A DNA stretch of 64,000 nucleotides from JBIOJM01 sp044450785 (GTDB lineage Bacteria; Planctomycetota; Planctomycetia; Isosphaerales; Isosphaeraceae), in assembly GCA_044450785.1 (NCBI GenBank), contig JBIOJM010000011.1, positions 1-64,000 of the forward strand, written 5' to 3'. Under the pieces are notes generated by a model. That model saw nothing but the letters and a program-made list of their open reading frames with translations, ran no database searches and was not told where the DNA came from. The position numbers and the translations under genes were made by a program. Of the stretch, positions 8,568-16,766 are shown in pieces. How positions within the stretch are numbered: position 1 is the first letter of the stretch; the number at the start of each line of letters is the position of its first letter.

Positions 8568-10196
8568 ATGGCGCGCTGGTTCGTTGACCGTCTGCCCCAA
8601 CGGGGGATTCCCTCGGTGAGCCTACGGCGGCTACTGCCCGAGGCCAAGTTCATGGGGTCCTTGGACTGGGAAGTTTCCGGCTGCACCGATGATCATCGCC
8701 GCCTGGACCCCGGTCAGGTGTTCGTCGCGGTCCGAGAGGGGCGACCGGGTTACGACGGACACGATTTTGTGCGTGAGGCTCTGGAGCGAGGCGCGGCGGG
8801 GGTTGTGGTGGAACGCCCCTGCCCCCAAGCAGGGCGGCTCCAAGTCGTCGTACCGGACGCTCGAGCGGCTTTCGCGCGGATCTGCCAGGCATTAGCAGGC
8901 GACCCGTCGCACCAGCTTGTGACCCTGGGAGTTACCGGCAGCTTTGGCAAAACGATGACCGCATTGATGGCGCGTTCGATCCTCGAGGCCGCGGGTGCGC
9001 GGTTCGGACTCGTTGGCTCGCTGGGCTTCTGCGACGGGACCACAACCCGCACACTGGGGGCCGGGTTTGATGCCCTGGCCGGCCGGAGCGGTAGCGGAGC
9101 GAGTGCCTTCAGCTCGCCGTTGGCGATGCGCGATCATGAGGCCGGCGCCTTCGCGCCCGGGGCAGCGAGTCTGGCGATCCTGCTGGCCGAGATCCTCGAG
9201 CGTCGGTGCAAGGGGGTCGTGCTCGAGGTCTCTAGCGAGGCGCTCTCGCACCGTAGCTTTGAAAGTGTGTCCTTTCAAGCGGCGGTTGTGACCGACGCCG
9301 CCGTGCCGCCTGGCTTCCCGCGCGAGGTGTTGCTTGCGAAGCGCCGGGCCAAGGCCAAGCTCTTTCGCCAGGTTGTGCCAGGGGGTGTGGCGGTGGTCAA
9401 TGCGAACGACCCGAACGCCGAAATCTTGGGTGGGGTAAACCTCGATGCGCGTCGGGTCGCCTTCGCCCTGCAACCGATGGCGACCCCCAGCGCGGTCATC
9501 GACGTCTCGGCGCGGCTGGTGCAGTCCGATCGGTCGGGTACGCGCATGGTGGTGCACGGCTTCGACCGCGAGGTGGCCGTGCATCTGCCGTTGGTCGGCC
9601 CAGGGGCGGCGACCTGTGCCCTGGCAGCAGCGGCGTTGGCTTGGTCCCTCCAGATCGACCGCGCCGCCGTTGTGGCTGGATTAGAGGCGGTCCAGCCTCT
9701 TGCAGGCCACCTTGAGACGGTCGACGAGGGCCAGGATTTTGACGTCCGAATCGACGCCGCTCAGACCCCGGCCGCTCTGGGCGAAGCCTTGGCCGTGTTG
9801 CGGGCTGTCGCCGCGGGACGTGTTCATTGCGTTTTGAGCGCGGAGGGGCGCGGCGACCGCGCCGACCGCCGAGAACTCGCCGAGACCGCCGAGGCCGGCG
9901 CTGATCGCGTGATCCTGACGATCAGTAACCCTCGCACCGAGGACCCTGACAAAATCCTCGACGAGCTGCTGGCTGGTTTCCGGCGTCCCGGTAAAGTCCG
10001 GGTCGAGCCTGACCGCCGGGTCGCCATCGAGGCCGCCCTGGCCGACGCCCGTACCGGCGACGTCGTGCTGATCGCCGGTAAAGGCCGCCAAGCCTTCCAG
10101 ATCCTCGCCGACCGCGTGATCCCCTTCGATGACAGCGCGGTCGCCCGCCAGTGGCTCCGCGCCCGTCAGCCTACCTCGATCCAGCGCTCGGCATGA
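8568..10196 (+). CDS. Divergent MurE-like Mur ligase
   Basis: 542 residues with the three-domain Mur ligase plan, started by ATG after AAGGAGGCGTAAGCC. MurE features: SGCTDDHRRLDPGQVFVAV in the N-domain, an ATP loop at 121-131 reading GVTGSFGKTMT, LEVSSEALSHRSF, then GHLETVDEGQDFDVRIDAAQ, and near the C-terminus SNPRTEDP and GKGRQAFQ. Normal MurE has GTNGKTT, an NLxxDHLDxHG metal-binding segment, DNPR and GKGHE. Here these read GSFGKTM, TDAAVPPGF, SNPR and GKGRQ. The fold is recognisable, but catalytic and substrate-binding positions differ, so it may act on another amino acid or precursor or be inactive. Probably not the cell's main MurE. Confidence 0.75.
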   Translation: MARWFVDRLPQRGIPSVSLRRLLPEAKFMGSLDWEVSGCTDDHRRLDPGQVFVAVREGRPGYDGHDFVREALERGAAGVVVERPCPQAGRLQVVVPDARAAFARICQALAGDPSHQLVTLGVTGSFGKTMTALMARSILEAAGARFGLVGSLGFCDGTTTRTLGAGFDALAGRSGSGASAFSSPLAMRDHEAGAFAPGAASLAILLAEILERRCKGVVLEVSSEALSHRSFESVSFQAAVVTDAAVPPGFPREVLLAKRRAKAKLFRQVVPGGVAVVNANDPNAEILGGVNLDARRVAFALQPMATPSAVIDVSARLVQSDRSGTRMVVHGFDREVAVHLPLVGPGAATCALAAAALAWSLQIDRAAVVAGLEAVQPLAGHLETVDEGQDFDVRIDAAQTPAALGEALAVLRAVAAGRVHCVLSAEGRGDRADRRELAETAEAGADRVILTISNPRTEDPDKILDELLAGFRRPGKVRVEPDRRVAIEAALADARTGDVVLIAGKGRQAFQILADRVIPFDDSAVARQWLRARQPTSIQRSA

Positions 10197-10434
10197 CGCT
10201 TCCATGCATGCTCCATTCGCTGTCTGTGTTAGAGTTTGCGCCGGTCCGAGGACCTCTTCCGATCGAATCTCGCGAACTCTCCGCCACTCCGATCCGTCTG
10301 AACAGTACTTGCGGTGCGTTGGCGGAGCGACACGGGGCTGAGGACCCAAGAATCCACACTGCGGAACGAATAACCAGCAACAATACGGCGCCGAGCTAGA
10401 CTGGAACGGGACCTGAATTTGAGAGGCACGCGCG

Positions 10435-10758
10435 ATGATTTTAAGACAAGCACAACCGACTCTCTATAAACCACCCCGGCGTGACCAGGGGAGCGGCGAA
10501 CACGATCCCGCAAAGCTCAGCGCAAAGCTCCGCGAGCTGGCCGTTCGGGCACACCACCTCGTGCGGGCTACGGACGCATCGGAATCAGAACCACGCCTCG
10601 GCGAGGATCAGGATATCGCATCCGACCGGGAACGCGAGCTGAAGAAGGTGCACGCACAAATCGTCCAGCTCCAACGGAACCTCCACGCGCAAAACTTGAA
10701 CGGCGTGGCAACCTACGTCTCGGCCCTGAGGCAGCGAGTCGAGGAATACCTGGCCTGA
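10435..10758 (+). CDS. Small helical hypothetical protein
   Basis: 107 residues with GAGAGGCACGCGCG before the ATG. The second half is strongly helical and charged (DRERELKKVHAQIVQLQRNL), likely a coiled coil. No signal peptide, membrane segment or known domain was recognised. It stands alone, downstream of the MurE-like gene and upstream of a toxin-antitoxin promoter. Coding status is supported by the ribosome site and sensible composition. Confidence 0.5.
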   Translation: MILRQAQPTLYKPPRRDQGSGEHDPAKLSAKLRELAVRAHHLVRATDASESEPRLGEDQDIASDRERELKKVHAQIVQLQRNLHAQNLNGVATYVSALRQRVEEYLA

Positions 10759-10809
10759 GCTGCCGGGTGAAGCCCGACCTGGCCATTATTCGGGCTGCCT
10801 CTTCCCGGT

Positions 10810-10839
10810 TTTCCAGTCAGGTGCCACCTGCGGTATGCT
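10810..10839 (+). promoter_or_regulatory. Promoter of toxin-antitoxin module 1
   Basis: TTTCCA at 10810-10815, 18 bases, then TATGCT at 10834-10839. The same arrangement with a conserved GCCACCTGC in the spacer precedes two other antitoxin genes in the window (11404-11433 and 18872-18901), supporting a sigma70-type promoter with a shared operator. The antitoxin ATG lies 59 bases downstream. Confidence 0.6.
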
Positions 10840-10897
10840 GGAAAGACCAATCGACGCCGAAGCCAGAGGGCGTGCGACACCGAGGAGGGTTCCCACC

Positions 10898-11158
10898 ATG
10901 GAAATCCATCTACCGGAAGAGCTGCAACGCTTCGTCCATGACCAGGTCCGCACCGGACGATTCCCCTCTGAGGACCAAGTGGTGCGCGTGGCGCTTGAGC
11001 AGTTCAAGCAAGCCCAACAACCGGCCGCCACCGTTCAGCCTGCGCCTGACCCTTGGCTTGGCTCCATGCGGGAGGATGCCGAGCTCCTTGACGAGATCGT
11101 CGAGGACGCGATGAGAATTCGCGAGGAGCGGCCCTGGAGACTGCCCCCCGGTGAATAA
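10898..11158 (+). CDS. ParD-like antitoxin (ribbon-helix-helix), copy 1
   Basis: 86 residues from an ATG with GAGGAGGG 8 bases upstream. The N-terminus MEIHLPEELQRFVHDQVRTG, followed by EDQVVRVALEQFKQ, is the ribbon-helix-helix pattern of ParD/CopG antitoxins: a beta strand, then two helices with the conserved F-V...G.F.S.D.V.R.AL. A flexible C-terminal tail (residues 50-86) would wrap the toxin. Its stop overlaps the GTG of a PIN toxin gene in the usual coupled arrangement, but that toxin carries an internal deletion. It is nearly identical to the copy at 18960. A longer in-frame reading from 10835 would start inside the -10 box and is unlikely. Confidence 0.8.
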   Translation: MEIHLPEELQRFVHDQVRTGRFPSEDQVVRVALEQFKQAQQPAATVQPAPDPWLGSMREDAELLDEIVEDAMRIREERPWRLPPGE

Positions 11159-11333
11159 GGCCCTCATCGATGGTGAACTGGAGTGCGTCGGCCAACCCAT
11201 TGGACGGGCCGACCCGATGAGTGCGGCCGTCGCCCTGCAGAGTGGCTTGGAGCTTGTAACGGGAAACACGTCCCACTATCAGAGAATCCAGCAGATCGGG
11301 CATCCTCTTGTGCTTGTCAACTGGCGGACCTGA
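11151..11333 (+). pseudogene. VapC-type PIN toxin with internal deletion
   Basis: The GTG overlaps the antitoxin stop by 8 bases. The first codons give VNKALID, the start of a PIN domain (the first catalytic Asp). The reading then jumps in frame to ELECVGQPIGRADPMSAAVA and LVTGNTSHYQRIQQIGHPLV, ending VNWRT, which is the C-terminal third of a VapC. By comparison with the copy at 19213, whose N-terminal sequence continues TDIFSELGKG, the break is directly after the ATCGAT codons. Roughly 70 residues, including acidic metal-binding residues, are missing. The 60-residue product keeps one N-terminal Asp and the terminal Asp/Asn region, and should not be an active nuclease. Confidence 0.8.
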
Positions 11334-11403
11334 ACCTGTGGCGGGTGGGCGAGGCCCCTTCTCACCGGGAGAGCGCCCCGTCGCCACCCTGACCTTCACG
11401 GTT

Positions 11404-11433
11404 TTGCCAGAGCGGAGCCACCTGCTGTATGCT
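11404..11433 (+). promoter_or_regulatory. Promoter of toxin-antitoxin module 2
   Basis: TTGCCA at 11404-11409, an 18-base spacer containing GCCACCTGC, and TATGCT at 11428-11433, as in modules 1 and 3. The downstream antitoxin ATG at 11481 has GGAGG 10-15 bases upstream. Confidence 0.6.
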
Positions 11434-11480
11434 GGTTATTTGTGACGCGGGCGGTCCCATTTCGAGCGGAGGCTTGGCCG

Positions 11481-11780
11481 ATGAACGTTTCCCTTACCGA
11501 TGAGCTGAAAGACTTTGTACAGAAGAAGATCAAGAACGGATAGTACCCCTCGGAGGAGGCCGTGATCGAAGCGGCCCTCAAGCGGCTCCGCGACCAGGAG
11601 GATGACGGCCGAAAGACCGGGCCGACGCTTGATGACCTCATCGACCATGATTTTGTCGAATACTGCGCCCGAGAAGCCGACGACAGTGTTACCTTGGAGG
11701 AGGTCCTTGAGGCGACCTTCACGATCAGGGACTCGATGGCGCGTGTCATCATCGAGGAAGAGCGAGCGGACCGCTTCTGA
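11481..11780 (+). pseudogene. ParD-like antitoxin with an in-frame TAG
   Basis: The reading begins MNVSLTDELKDFVQKKIKNG, a ribbon-helix-helix antitoxin start. Codon 21 (11541-11543) is TAG, immediately before YPSEEAVIEAALKRLRDQ, which continues the same domain in the same frame down to a TGA at 11780. Relatives have an ordinary residue (R, Q or E) at the stop position, so this is a nonsense mutation. An internal GTG (11562) could restart, but only without the beta strand. The product of the full gene would be about 99 residues. The toxin relic begins on the overlapping ATG. Confidence 0.75.
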
Positions 11781-12004
11781 TGCCACGCTATTTCTTCGAC
11801 AATGCGCACTATCAGCTCGCCTGTACCCTCATTGGCCAGCACGGGATGACCGGTCAACTGCGGACACTCGACGCGGTCCAACTGGCCGTCGCCCTTCGGC
11901 TCCATCAGATCGCCCCCATCGATCAGCTCGTTTGCGCCGACCAACGACTCTGTGACATCGCCTCGCTCGAGGGCATGGCCGTTATCAATCCCGAGCAGCC
12001 GTAA
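11780..12004 (+). pseudogene. PIN-domain toxin with internal deletion
   Basis: The ATG overlaps the antitoxin TGA by one base. The N-terminus MPRYFFD is the first strand and Asp of a PIN toxin. It then continues directly into ACTLIGQHGMTGQLRTLDAV and LAVALRLHQ, then FVCADQ-like (LVCADQRLCDIASLEGMAVI) and NPEQP, the C-terminal half of the domain. About 55-60 residues between them are absent. The remaining 74 codons are open, so the deletion kept the frame. This is the second toxin in a row damaged the same way. Confidence 0.7.
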
Positions 12005-12278
12005 GGCCCACCAGGCAGACTTGATCCCGAAGCACCTCCTGCAGCACGATATGCGGCGGTGGTTGACTCAGTCAGTAACGGGCGTCTGGGTCCTCCTCGA
12101 CGACGAGGACGCCGAAGCGATCAGGGCCGATCTGAACGCCGGTCACGATCAGGACGCCTGCAACCTGCTCCTGAACCAGGCCATCGAACCTTCCGCTCGC
12201 TTTCGAGGTGCATTGCATGATCGCCCAGATGTCATCAAACTGTCTCAGTTCCGATCACACTTCCGAATCGAGGGATTC

Positions 12279-15086
12279 ATGGTCTCGCACCTGTTCGAGC
12301 TGACGATCCAGAACGGGTCGGCCGGTCGCTGGCCAGTCGTCGCCGAGCGGACGGCCCCAGGCGCGTTCCTGCCGGTCCGCGCCGAGGGGGTCCTTGGGCT
12401 CGACAGGGAGGCCCTCGCGGCGGCGGACCCGGACGAGTACGGCGTCCGGCTCGGCCAGGCCCTGTTCCAGGGCGCGATCCGCGACGCGTTCCAGAAGGCG
12501 CGGGAGAAGGGCGACCGCGGCCTGCACGTCTTGCTCTGCGTCGAGGACAAGGACCTCAGGCTGCTCCGCTGGGAGAGGCTCTGCGCCCCACTCGAGGGCG
12601 AGGTCTGGGAGCCCGTGGCGCTCGACCAGCGTGTGCCGTTCTCGATCCATCTGATCGCCGTCACCGACCGCCCATTCCCCCCGATCAGTCGCAACGACCT
12701 CCAGGCCTTGATCCTCGTCGCCAACCCCGAGCCGGGGAACCGCTTCCGGCTCGCACCGTTCGATGCCGACGCCGCGACCCGCGCCGTGCTCGGGTCGCTC
12801 GGTCCGATCCACTCCGACCTGCTGGGCAAGGACCCAAAGGCGGTCGGCAAACCGACACTGGATGCGCTCTGCGAGGCGCTGACCTCGGCGCCGTACACGC
12901 TGCTGCACATCGTCGGTCACGGGTGCTACAAGAGCGACGACCGCGAGCCGGTGCTGTTCCTTGACGGGGAGGACGGGGCCATCGATCCAGTGACCGCCTC
13001 CCGCTTGATCAGCCGGCTCCGCAAGATCCAACAGGGGAAAGGGCTGCCGCACTTCGTGTTCTTGAGCTGCTGCGAGTCGGCCTCCCCGGAGGCCGAGGGA
13101 GGCCTGGGCGGGCTGGGCCAGCGGCTGGTGCGGGAACTGGGAGTGCCGGCGGTGCTGGCGATGACCGACCCAGTGCGGGTCGAGTCGGCCTTGAAGCTGG
13201 GGGCGGCGTTCTATGGCCGACTCCGCGAGCACGGGGAGCCGGACCGGGCGTTGGTCGAATCATACGCCGGGCTCGCCGAGCGTTCCGACATCAAGGTGCC
13301 CGTCCCGGCGCTGTTCAGCCGGCTCGGCGGCCGCCCGCTTTTCAGCCTGGCGCCGGATGGGCAATTGACCGACGGCGACCTCGCCAAGGGTCTGGAACGA
13401 TTCGAGACGCTGTTGCCCGAACGGGCGCCGTCGCTGATCGGGACTTTCCGGGGGCACGCCGCGACCCTGCGCGGCACACTCGGGGCCGACCCGCAGCAAC
13501 TGAGCCCCGATCGCCGCGCCGAGCGCCAGAACGCACTGGCCGCCGTGGATGCGCTCTGCCTGGAGACGACCGATCTTGCCTTTGAGGCACTGGCCGACGG
13601 CCAGGCGGTACCGTCGTATGACGCGCGCTGCCCTTTCAAGGGGCTGGAGGCGTTCAGGCCGGGGGACCGCGCGTTCTTCTTTGGGCGGAAGGTATGGATC
13701 GACCGGATGCGGGCGCGGCTCGGGGAGCATAACTTCCTTGCCGTGCTCGGCCCTTCCGGCAGCGGAAAGTCGTCGGTGGTCCTGGCGGGCCTCGTCCCCG
13801 CGTTACAGGAGAGCGAGACGAACCTGGAGCTCGGATACCTGACGCCGGGCTCCGACCCCTCGGGGAGCCTTAGCCAGGCCATGGCGGGGATCGCCGACCA
13901 GCCGGCGGTGGTGGTCGTCGACCAGTTTGAGGAGGTGTTCACGCTCTGCAACGACGACGGGGCGCGGCTGGAGTTTCTCGATCGACTGCTAGCCCTGGCC
14001 AAGACGCGACGCGTGGTCGTGACGATGCGGGCCGACTTCTGGGGCGATTGCGCCCCGCACCGGGCGTTGCGCGAATTGATGCTGGCGCATCAGGAATTAA
14101 TCCCGCCCCTGACGACCGACGAACTCCGCTTGGCCATGTCATGCCAGGTCGGCGCGGTCGGGTTGCGGTTCGAGACGGGTTTGGTCGGGACAGTGCTCGC
14201 CGATGTGCCAAACGAACCGGGCGCAATGCCGCTGCTCCAGCACGCGCTGCTGGAGTTGTGGATACGTCGGCACGGGCGTTGGCTTCGGGGCGAGGAATAC
14301 CAGGCGATCGGCGGTGTGCAGCGGGCGATCGCCGTGACCGCCGACGCGGTATACGCGGGACTGTCGAAGGAAGACCGCGAAAAGGCGCGCGCGCTGTTCC
14401 TCCGGCTGACCCGCGTGGATGAAGCCGCGTCGCCTGACGGCGCGTACCGGGATACCCGCCAGCGCGTCGGCTTCAAAGAACTCCTGCCCGACGAGAGCGA
14501 TCCATCCGCGGTCGTGCGGCTCGTTCAGCGACTGGCCGACGCCCGGCTGGTGGTCACCAACGGCCTCCAAGAGGTTGAGGTGGCCCATGAGACGCTGATC
14601 CGCCACTGGCCCCTGCTCCGCGGATGGCTCGACGAGGACCGGGCCGCTTTGCGGCTCCGCCAAGATATCCGCGGAGCCGCCCTGGAGTGGGACGGTCAGG
14701 GGCGCCGTGAGAGTAACCTGTTGCACCGCGGCGAGCGGCTCAGGACAGCCAAGTCGCTCCTCGGGGTGCCCCGATTCGCCCTCAACAAGCTGGAGAAGGG
14801 CTACGTCCAGGCGTGCGACATCCTCCAGCAACAGGAGGACCGGCTCCGATTCGAACAGCGCTGGACGAACCTGGACGAGGTCGGCTGGGGGGTGATTTTC
14901 CCGTGGGCGTCGACGACGAGGCCCGGGCCCGCCAGGCTGCGATTCGCGAGGCGCTCGCGCCGCTTCTCGAGCTCCGGAAGAACCAGGCGACCGGCAAGCG
15001 GCCCCATTTCTATCGAGAATACGTCGGTCGCGACGCTGTCAGGCCGGGCGAGACTAAGCGGGCGTTCCTCGCCCGCCACAAGGTAG
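12279..15086 (+). CDS. CHAT protease - nSTAND ATPase protein
   Basis: Start chosen at ATG 12279 (GAGGG 6 bases before); the family N-terminus reads LFELTIQNGSAGRWPVVAE. An in-frame extension back to 11952 exists. The CHAT caspase-like domain covers residues about 60-400, with catalytic His214 in LLHIVGHG and Cys265 in FLSCCESASP. An nSTAND NTPase follows, introduced by PFKGLEAFRPGDRAFFFGR. It has Walker A around 490-498 (GPSGSGKSS), Walker B at about 545 (VVVVDQFEE) and sensor-like VVTMRADFWG, then a winged-helix-like arm with EVEVAHETLIRHWPLLRGWL. Such proteins are sensor-switch-effector modules of bacterial immunity or cell death. The usual C-terminal WD40/TPR sensor is missing. Instead the frame reaches NLDEVGWGVIFP, which belongs to the next protein, and becomes out-of-phase after about 14904. 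Confidence 0.8.
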   Translation: MVSHLFELTIQNGSAGRWPVVAERTAPGAFLPVRAEGVLGLDREALAAADPDEYGVRLGQALFQGAIRDAFQKAREKGDRGLHVLLCVEDKDLRLLRWERLCAPLEGEVWEPVALDQRVPFSIHLIAVTDRPFPPISRNDLQALILVANPEPGNRFRLAPFDADAATRAVLGSLGPIHSDLLGKDPKAVGKPTLDALCEALTSAPYTLLHIVGHGCYKSDDREPVLFLDGEDGAIDPVTASRLISRLRKIQQGKGLPHFVFLSCCESASPEAEGGLGGLGQRLVRELGVPAVLAMTDPVRVESALKLGAAFYGRLREHGEPDRALVESYAGLAERSDIKVPVPALFSRLGGRPLFSLAPDGQLTDGDLAKGLERFETLLPERAPSLIGTFRGHAATLRGTLGADPQQLSPDRRAERQNALAAVDALCLETTDLAFEALADGQAVPSYDARCPFKGLEAFRPGDRAFFFGRKVWIDRMRARLGEHNFLAVLGPSGSGKSSVVLAGLVPALQESETNLELGYLTPGSDPSGSLSQAMAGIADQPAVVVVDQFEEVFTLCNDDGARLEFLDRLLALAKTRRVVVTMRADFWGDCAPHRALRELMLAHQELIPPLTTDELRLAMSCQVGAVGLRFETGLVGTVLADVPNEPGAMPLLQHALLELWIRRHGRWLRGEEYQAIGGVQRAIAVTADAVYAGLSKEDREKARALFLRLTRVDEAASPDGAYRDTRQRVGFKELLPDESDPSAVVRLVQRLADARLVVTNGLQEVEVAHETLIRHWPLLRGWLDEDRAALRLRQDIRGAALEWDGQGRRESNLLHRGERLRTAKSLLGVPRFALNKLEKGYVQACDILQQQEDRLRFEQRWTNLDEVGWGVIFPWASTTRPGPARLRFARRSRRFSSSGRTRRPASGPISIENTSVATLSGRARLSGRSSPATR

Positions 15087-16213
15087 GGAGCGGGCCGGCC
15101 GACCCCGACAGGATGCCCTACTACCTCCTAATCGTGGCCGATCCCGAGACCATCCCGTTCTCGTTCCAATACCTGCTCGACGTGCAATATGCCGTCGGCC
15201 GGATCCACTTCGAGACAGTCGGAGAGTACGCCCGCTACGCCCGGAGTGTAGTCGAAGCCGAGACCCGGCCGTCCCGCTTGCCCCGGCGGGCGGTCTTCTT
15301 CGGGGCAAAGAACCCGGACGACCGGACAACCGCCATGACGGCCGATCACCTGATCGGTCCGCTCGCCGACTGGCTGAAAGTGAGCAAGCCCCAGTGGGAC
15401 GTACGCACGGTCATGGGCGAGAGCGCGACCAAGTCCAAACTTGGCCAATTACTCGGCGGTGACGAGACACCCTCGCTCATCTTCACAGCTTGCCACGGCA
15501 TGGCCTGGCCCAACGGCCACGAGATGCAACTGGCGAACCAGGGCGCCTTATTGTGCCAGGATTGGCCTGGCTCTACGTGGGGAAAAGCCATCCCGCCAGA
15601 GTTCTTCTTCGCGGCCTCCGACGTCCCGGACGAGGCGCAGGTCTCGGGGCTCATCTCGTTCTTTTGGTCCTGCTTCAGCGCCGGAGTACCCCGCCTGGAC
15701 GAGTACACTATGAATTCTTGGGAGACCGCCAACGCCAAGGAATTGGCCCCCAGGTCGTTCCTCACGCGACTGCCCGAGCGATTGCTCGGCCACCCCCGGG
15801 GCGGCGCCCTCGCCGTCATCGGCCGGGTCGATCGGTGCTGGAACTACTCCTTCATGGAAGGCGGGGTCGGGCGGAACATCGGGGTGTTCGCGAATGCCCT
15901 CCGACGGCTCATCGAGGGATGCCCTGTTGGATTTGCCATGGAAGATTTCAACCGCCGCTACGTCGAGTTGGCCTCGGAGTTCGTCGGGGTCCTCCAAGAG
16001 CAGGAACTGGGAGCGGTCAGAGACAATATGGAAATCACGAAATTAAAAACATCACTTCGAGATGCAAAGAACTATTTGATCATCGGTGACCCGGCCGTGA
16101 GATTGAGCGCCGCTGGCGGCGAAGAGGGACGATCGAGCGGGGAGTCATTCGCCGCCTTCCTCAACAGGCGACCCGAGTCGGTCCCGGACCGATGGCCGCT
16201 ATTCTCGTTGTGA
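14813..16213 (+). CDS. C25/caspase-like peptidase family protein, frame-disrupted 5' end
   Basis: Conserved sequence runs from about residue 33 (VGVDDEARARQAAIREALAP) to the end. Recognisable blocks are PYYLLIVADPETIPFSFQYL, DVQYAVGRIHF, a His in FTACHGMAW (about 15494) and a Cys in FWSCFSAGVP (about 15671). The order and spacing resemble the His-Cys dyad of gingipain/caspase-like (clan CD) peptidases, so a cysteine peptidase is inferred. The native N-terminus, NLDEVGWGVIFP, lies in the frame of the preceding CHAT protein. One missing base in the TTTTCCCGTGG run at about 14898-14908 separates them. Either the two are one fused protein with a frameshift, or this gene lost its start when joined to the CHAT gene. 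The C-terminus (YLIIGDPAVRLS) is typical of the clan CD fold. Confidence 0.6.
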   Translation: MRHPPATGGPAPIRTALDEPGRGRLGGDFPVGVDDEARARQAAIREALAPLLELRKNQATGKRPHFYREYVGRDAVRPGETKRAFLARHKVGSGPADPDRMPYYLLIVADPETIPFSFQYLLDVQYAVGRIHFETVGEYARYARSVVEAETRPSRLPRRAVFFGAKNPDDRTTAMTADHLIGPLADWLKVSKPQWDVRTVMGESATKSKLGQLLGGDETPSLIFTACHGMAWPNGHEMQLANQGALLCQDWPGSTWGKAIPPEFFFAASDVPDEAQVSGLISFFWSCFSAGVPRLDEYTMNSWETANAKELAPRSFLTRLPERLLGHPRGGALAVIGRVDRCWNYSFMEGGVGRNIGVFANALRRLIEGCPVGFAMEDFNRRYVELASEFVGVLQEQELGAVRDNMEITKLKTSLRDAKNYLIIGDPAVRLSAAGGEEGRSSGESFAAFLNRRPESVPDRWPLFSL

Positions 16214-16384
16214 TCGCGGCACTGGGCAGCTCGCAGGGTCGGTTGGTGGGCTAACTCTGAACTTAACATCGCATACGCCGGGTCGGCATTTCCACGGCCG
16301 ACGATAACCGGTGTTATCGTCAACAGACAACCGCCAAAATCGTGGGGGCAGAGAGGCGCAATCTTGCCGGTTCCTCGAGCCCAG

Positions 16385-16681
16385 TCACTTCTTCTCCCTG
16401 GGCTTCGCGGGTTGGAGCTGATCGGAGACGACCGGTTTCGGAGCACTTTGCGACGGGTCTAGCTGGGCGCCCAGGACGGTCACGTCGACGGCATCGGCCA
16501 AGATCATGTCGCGCGTCAGATCGGCGTGACTGGTGATCGTCACGTACTCGGCCTCGCCTTCGGCCCGGAGCTTGGCGGCGACCTGCCTGCGCTCGCTGCG
16601 GATCAGGTCGAAGACGGCGGGACGAACCTCCACCGGGTGATTGAACCGGCGCAGCCGGACGTCCAGCACGTCGACTCCCTG
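16385..16681 (-). pseudogene. Chimeric hflC/hflK relic
   Basis: The first part (VDVLDVRLRRFNHPVEVRPA to RDMILA) is almost identical to the middle of HflC at 20908-21867. It then jumps without a break to DAVDVTVLGAQ and ends LQPAKPREKK, matching the extreme C-terminus of HflK at 19937. The flanking DNA past the stop (GTTCCTCxAGCCC) also matches the hflK 3' flank. It is therefore a partial duplicate of the hflC-hflK locus from which everything between mid-hflC and the hflK tail has been deleted. No start codon or ribosome site of its own is evident. Confidence 0.85.
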
Positions 16682-16766
16682 CCTCGAGCGAGGGGACATG
16701 AGCAGGGAATCAAGGATACAATGATGGGGGGCGGAGAGAAGCCTCAGAACAAATGAGGAATAGATT

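Noticed and set aside
11952..12278. CHAT gene starting at 11952
   Set aside because: This would overlap the PIN toxin relic in another phase; the homologous N-terminus and a ribosome site are at 12279. Kept only as a low-interest finding.
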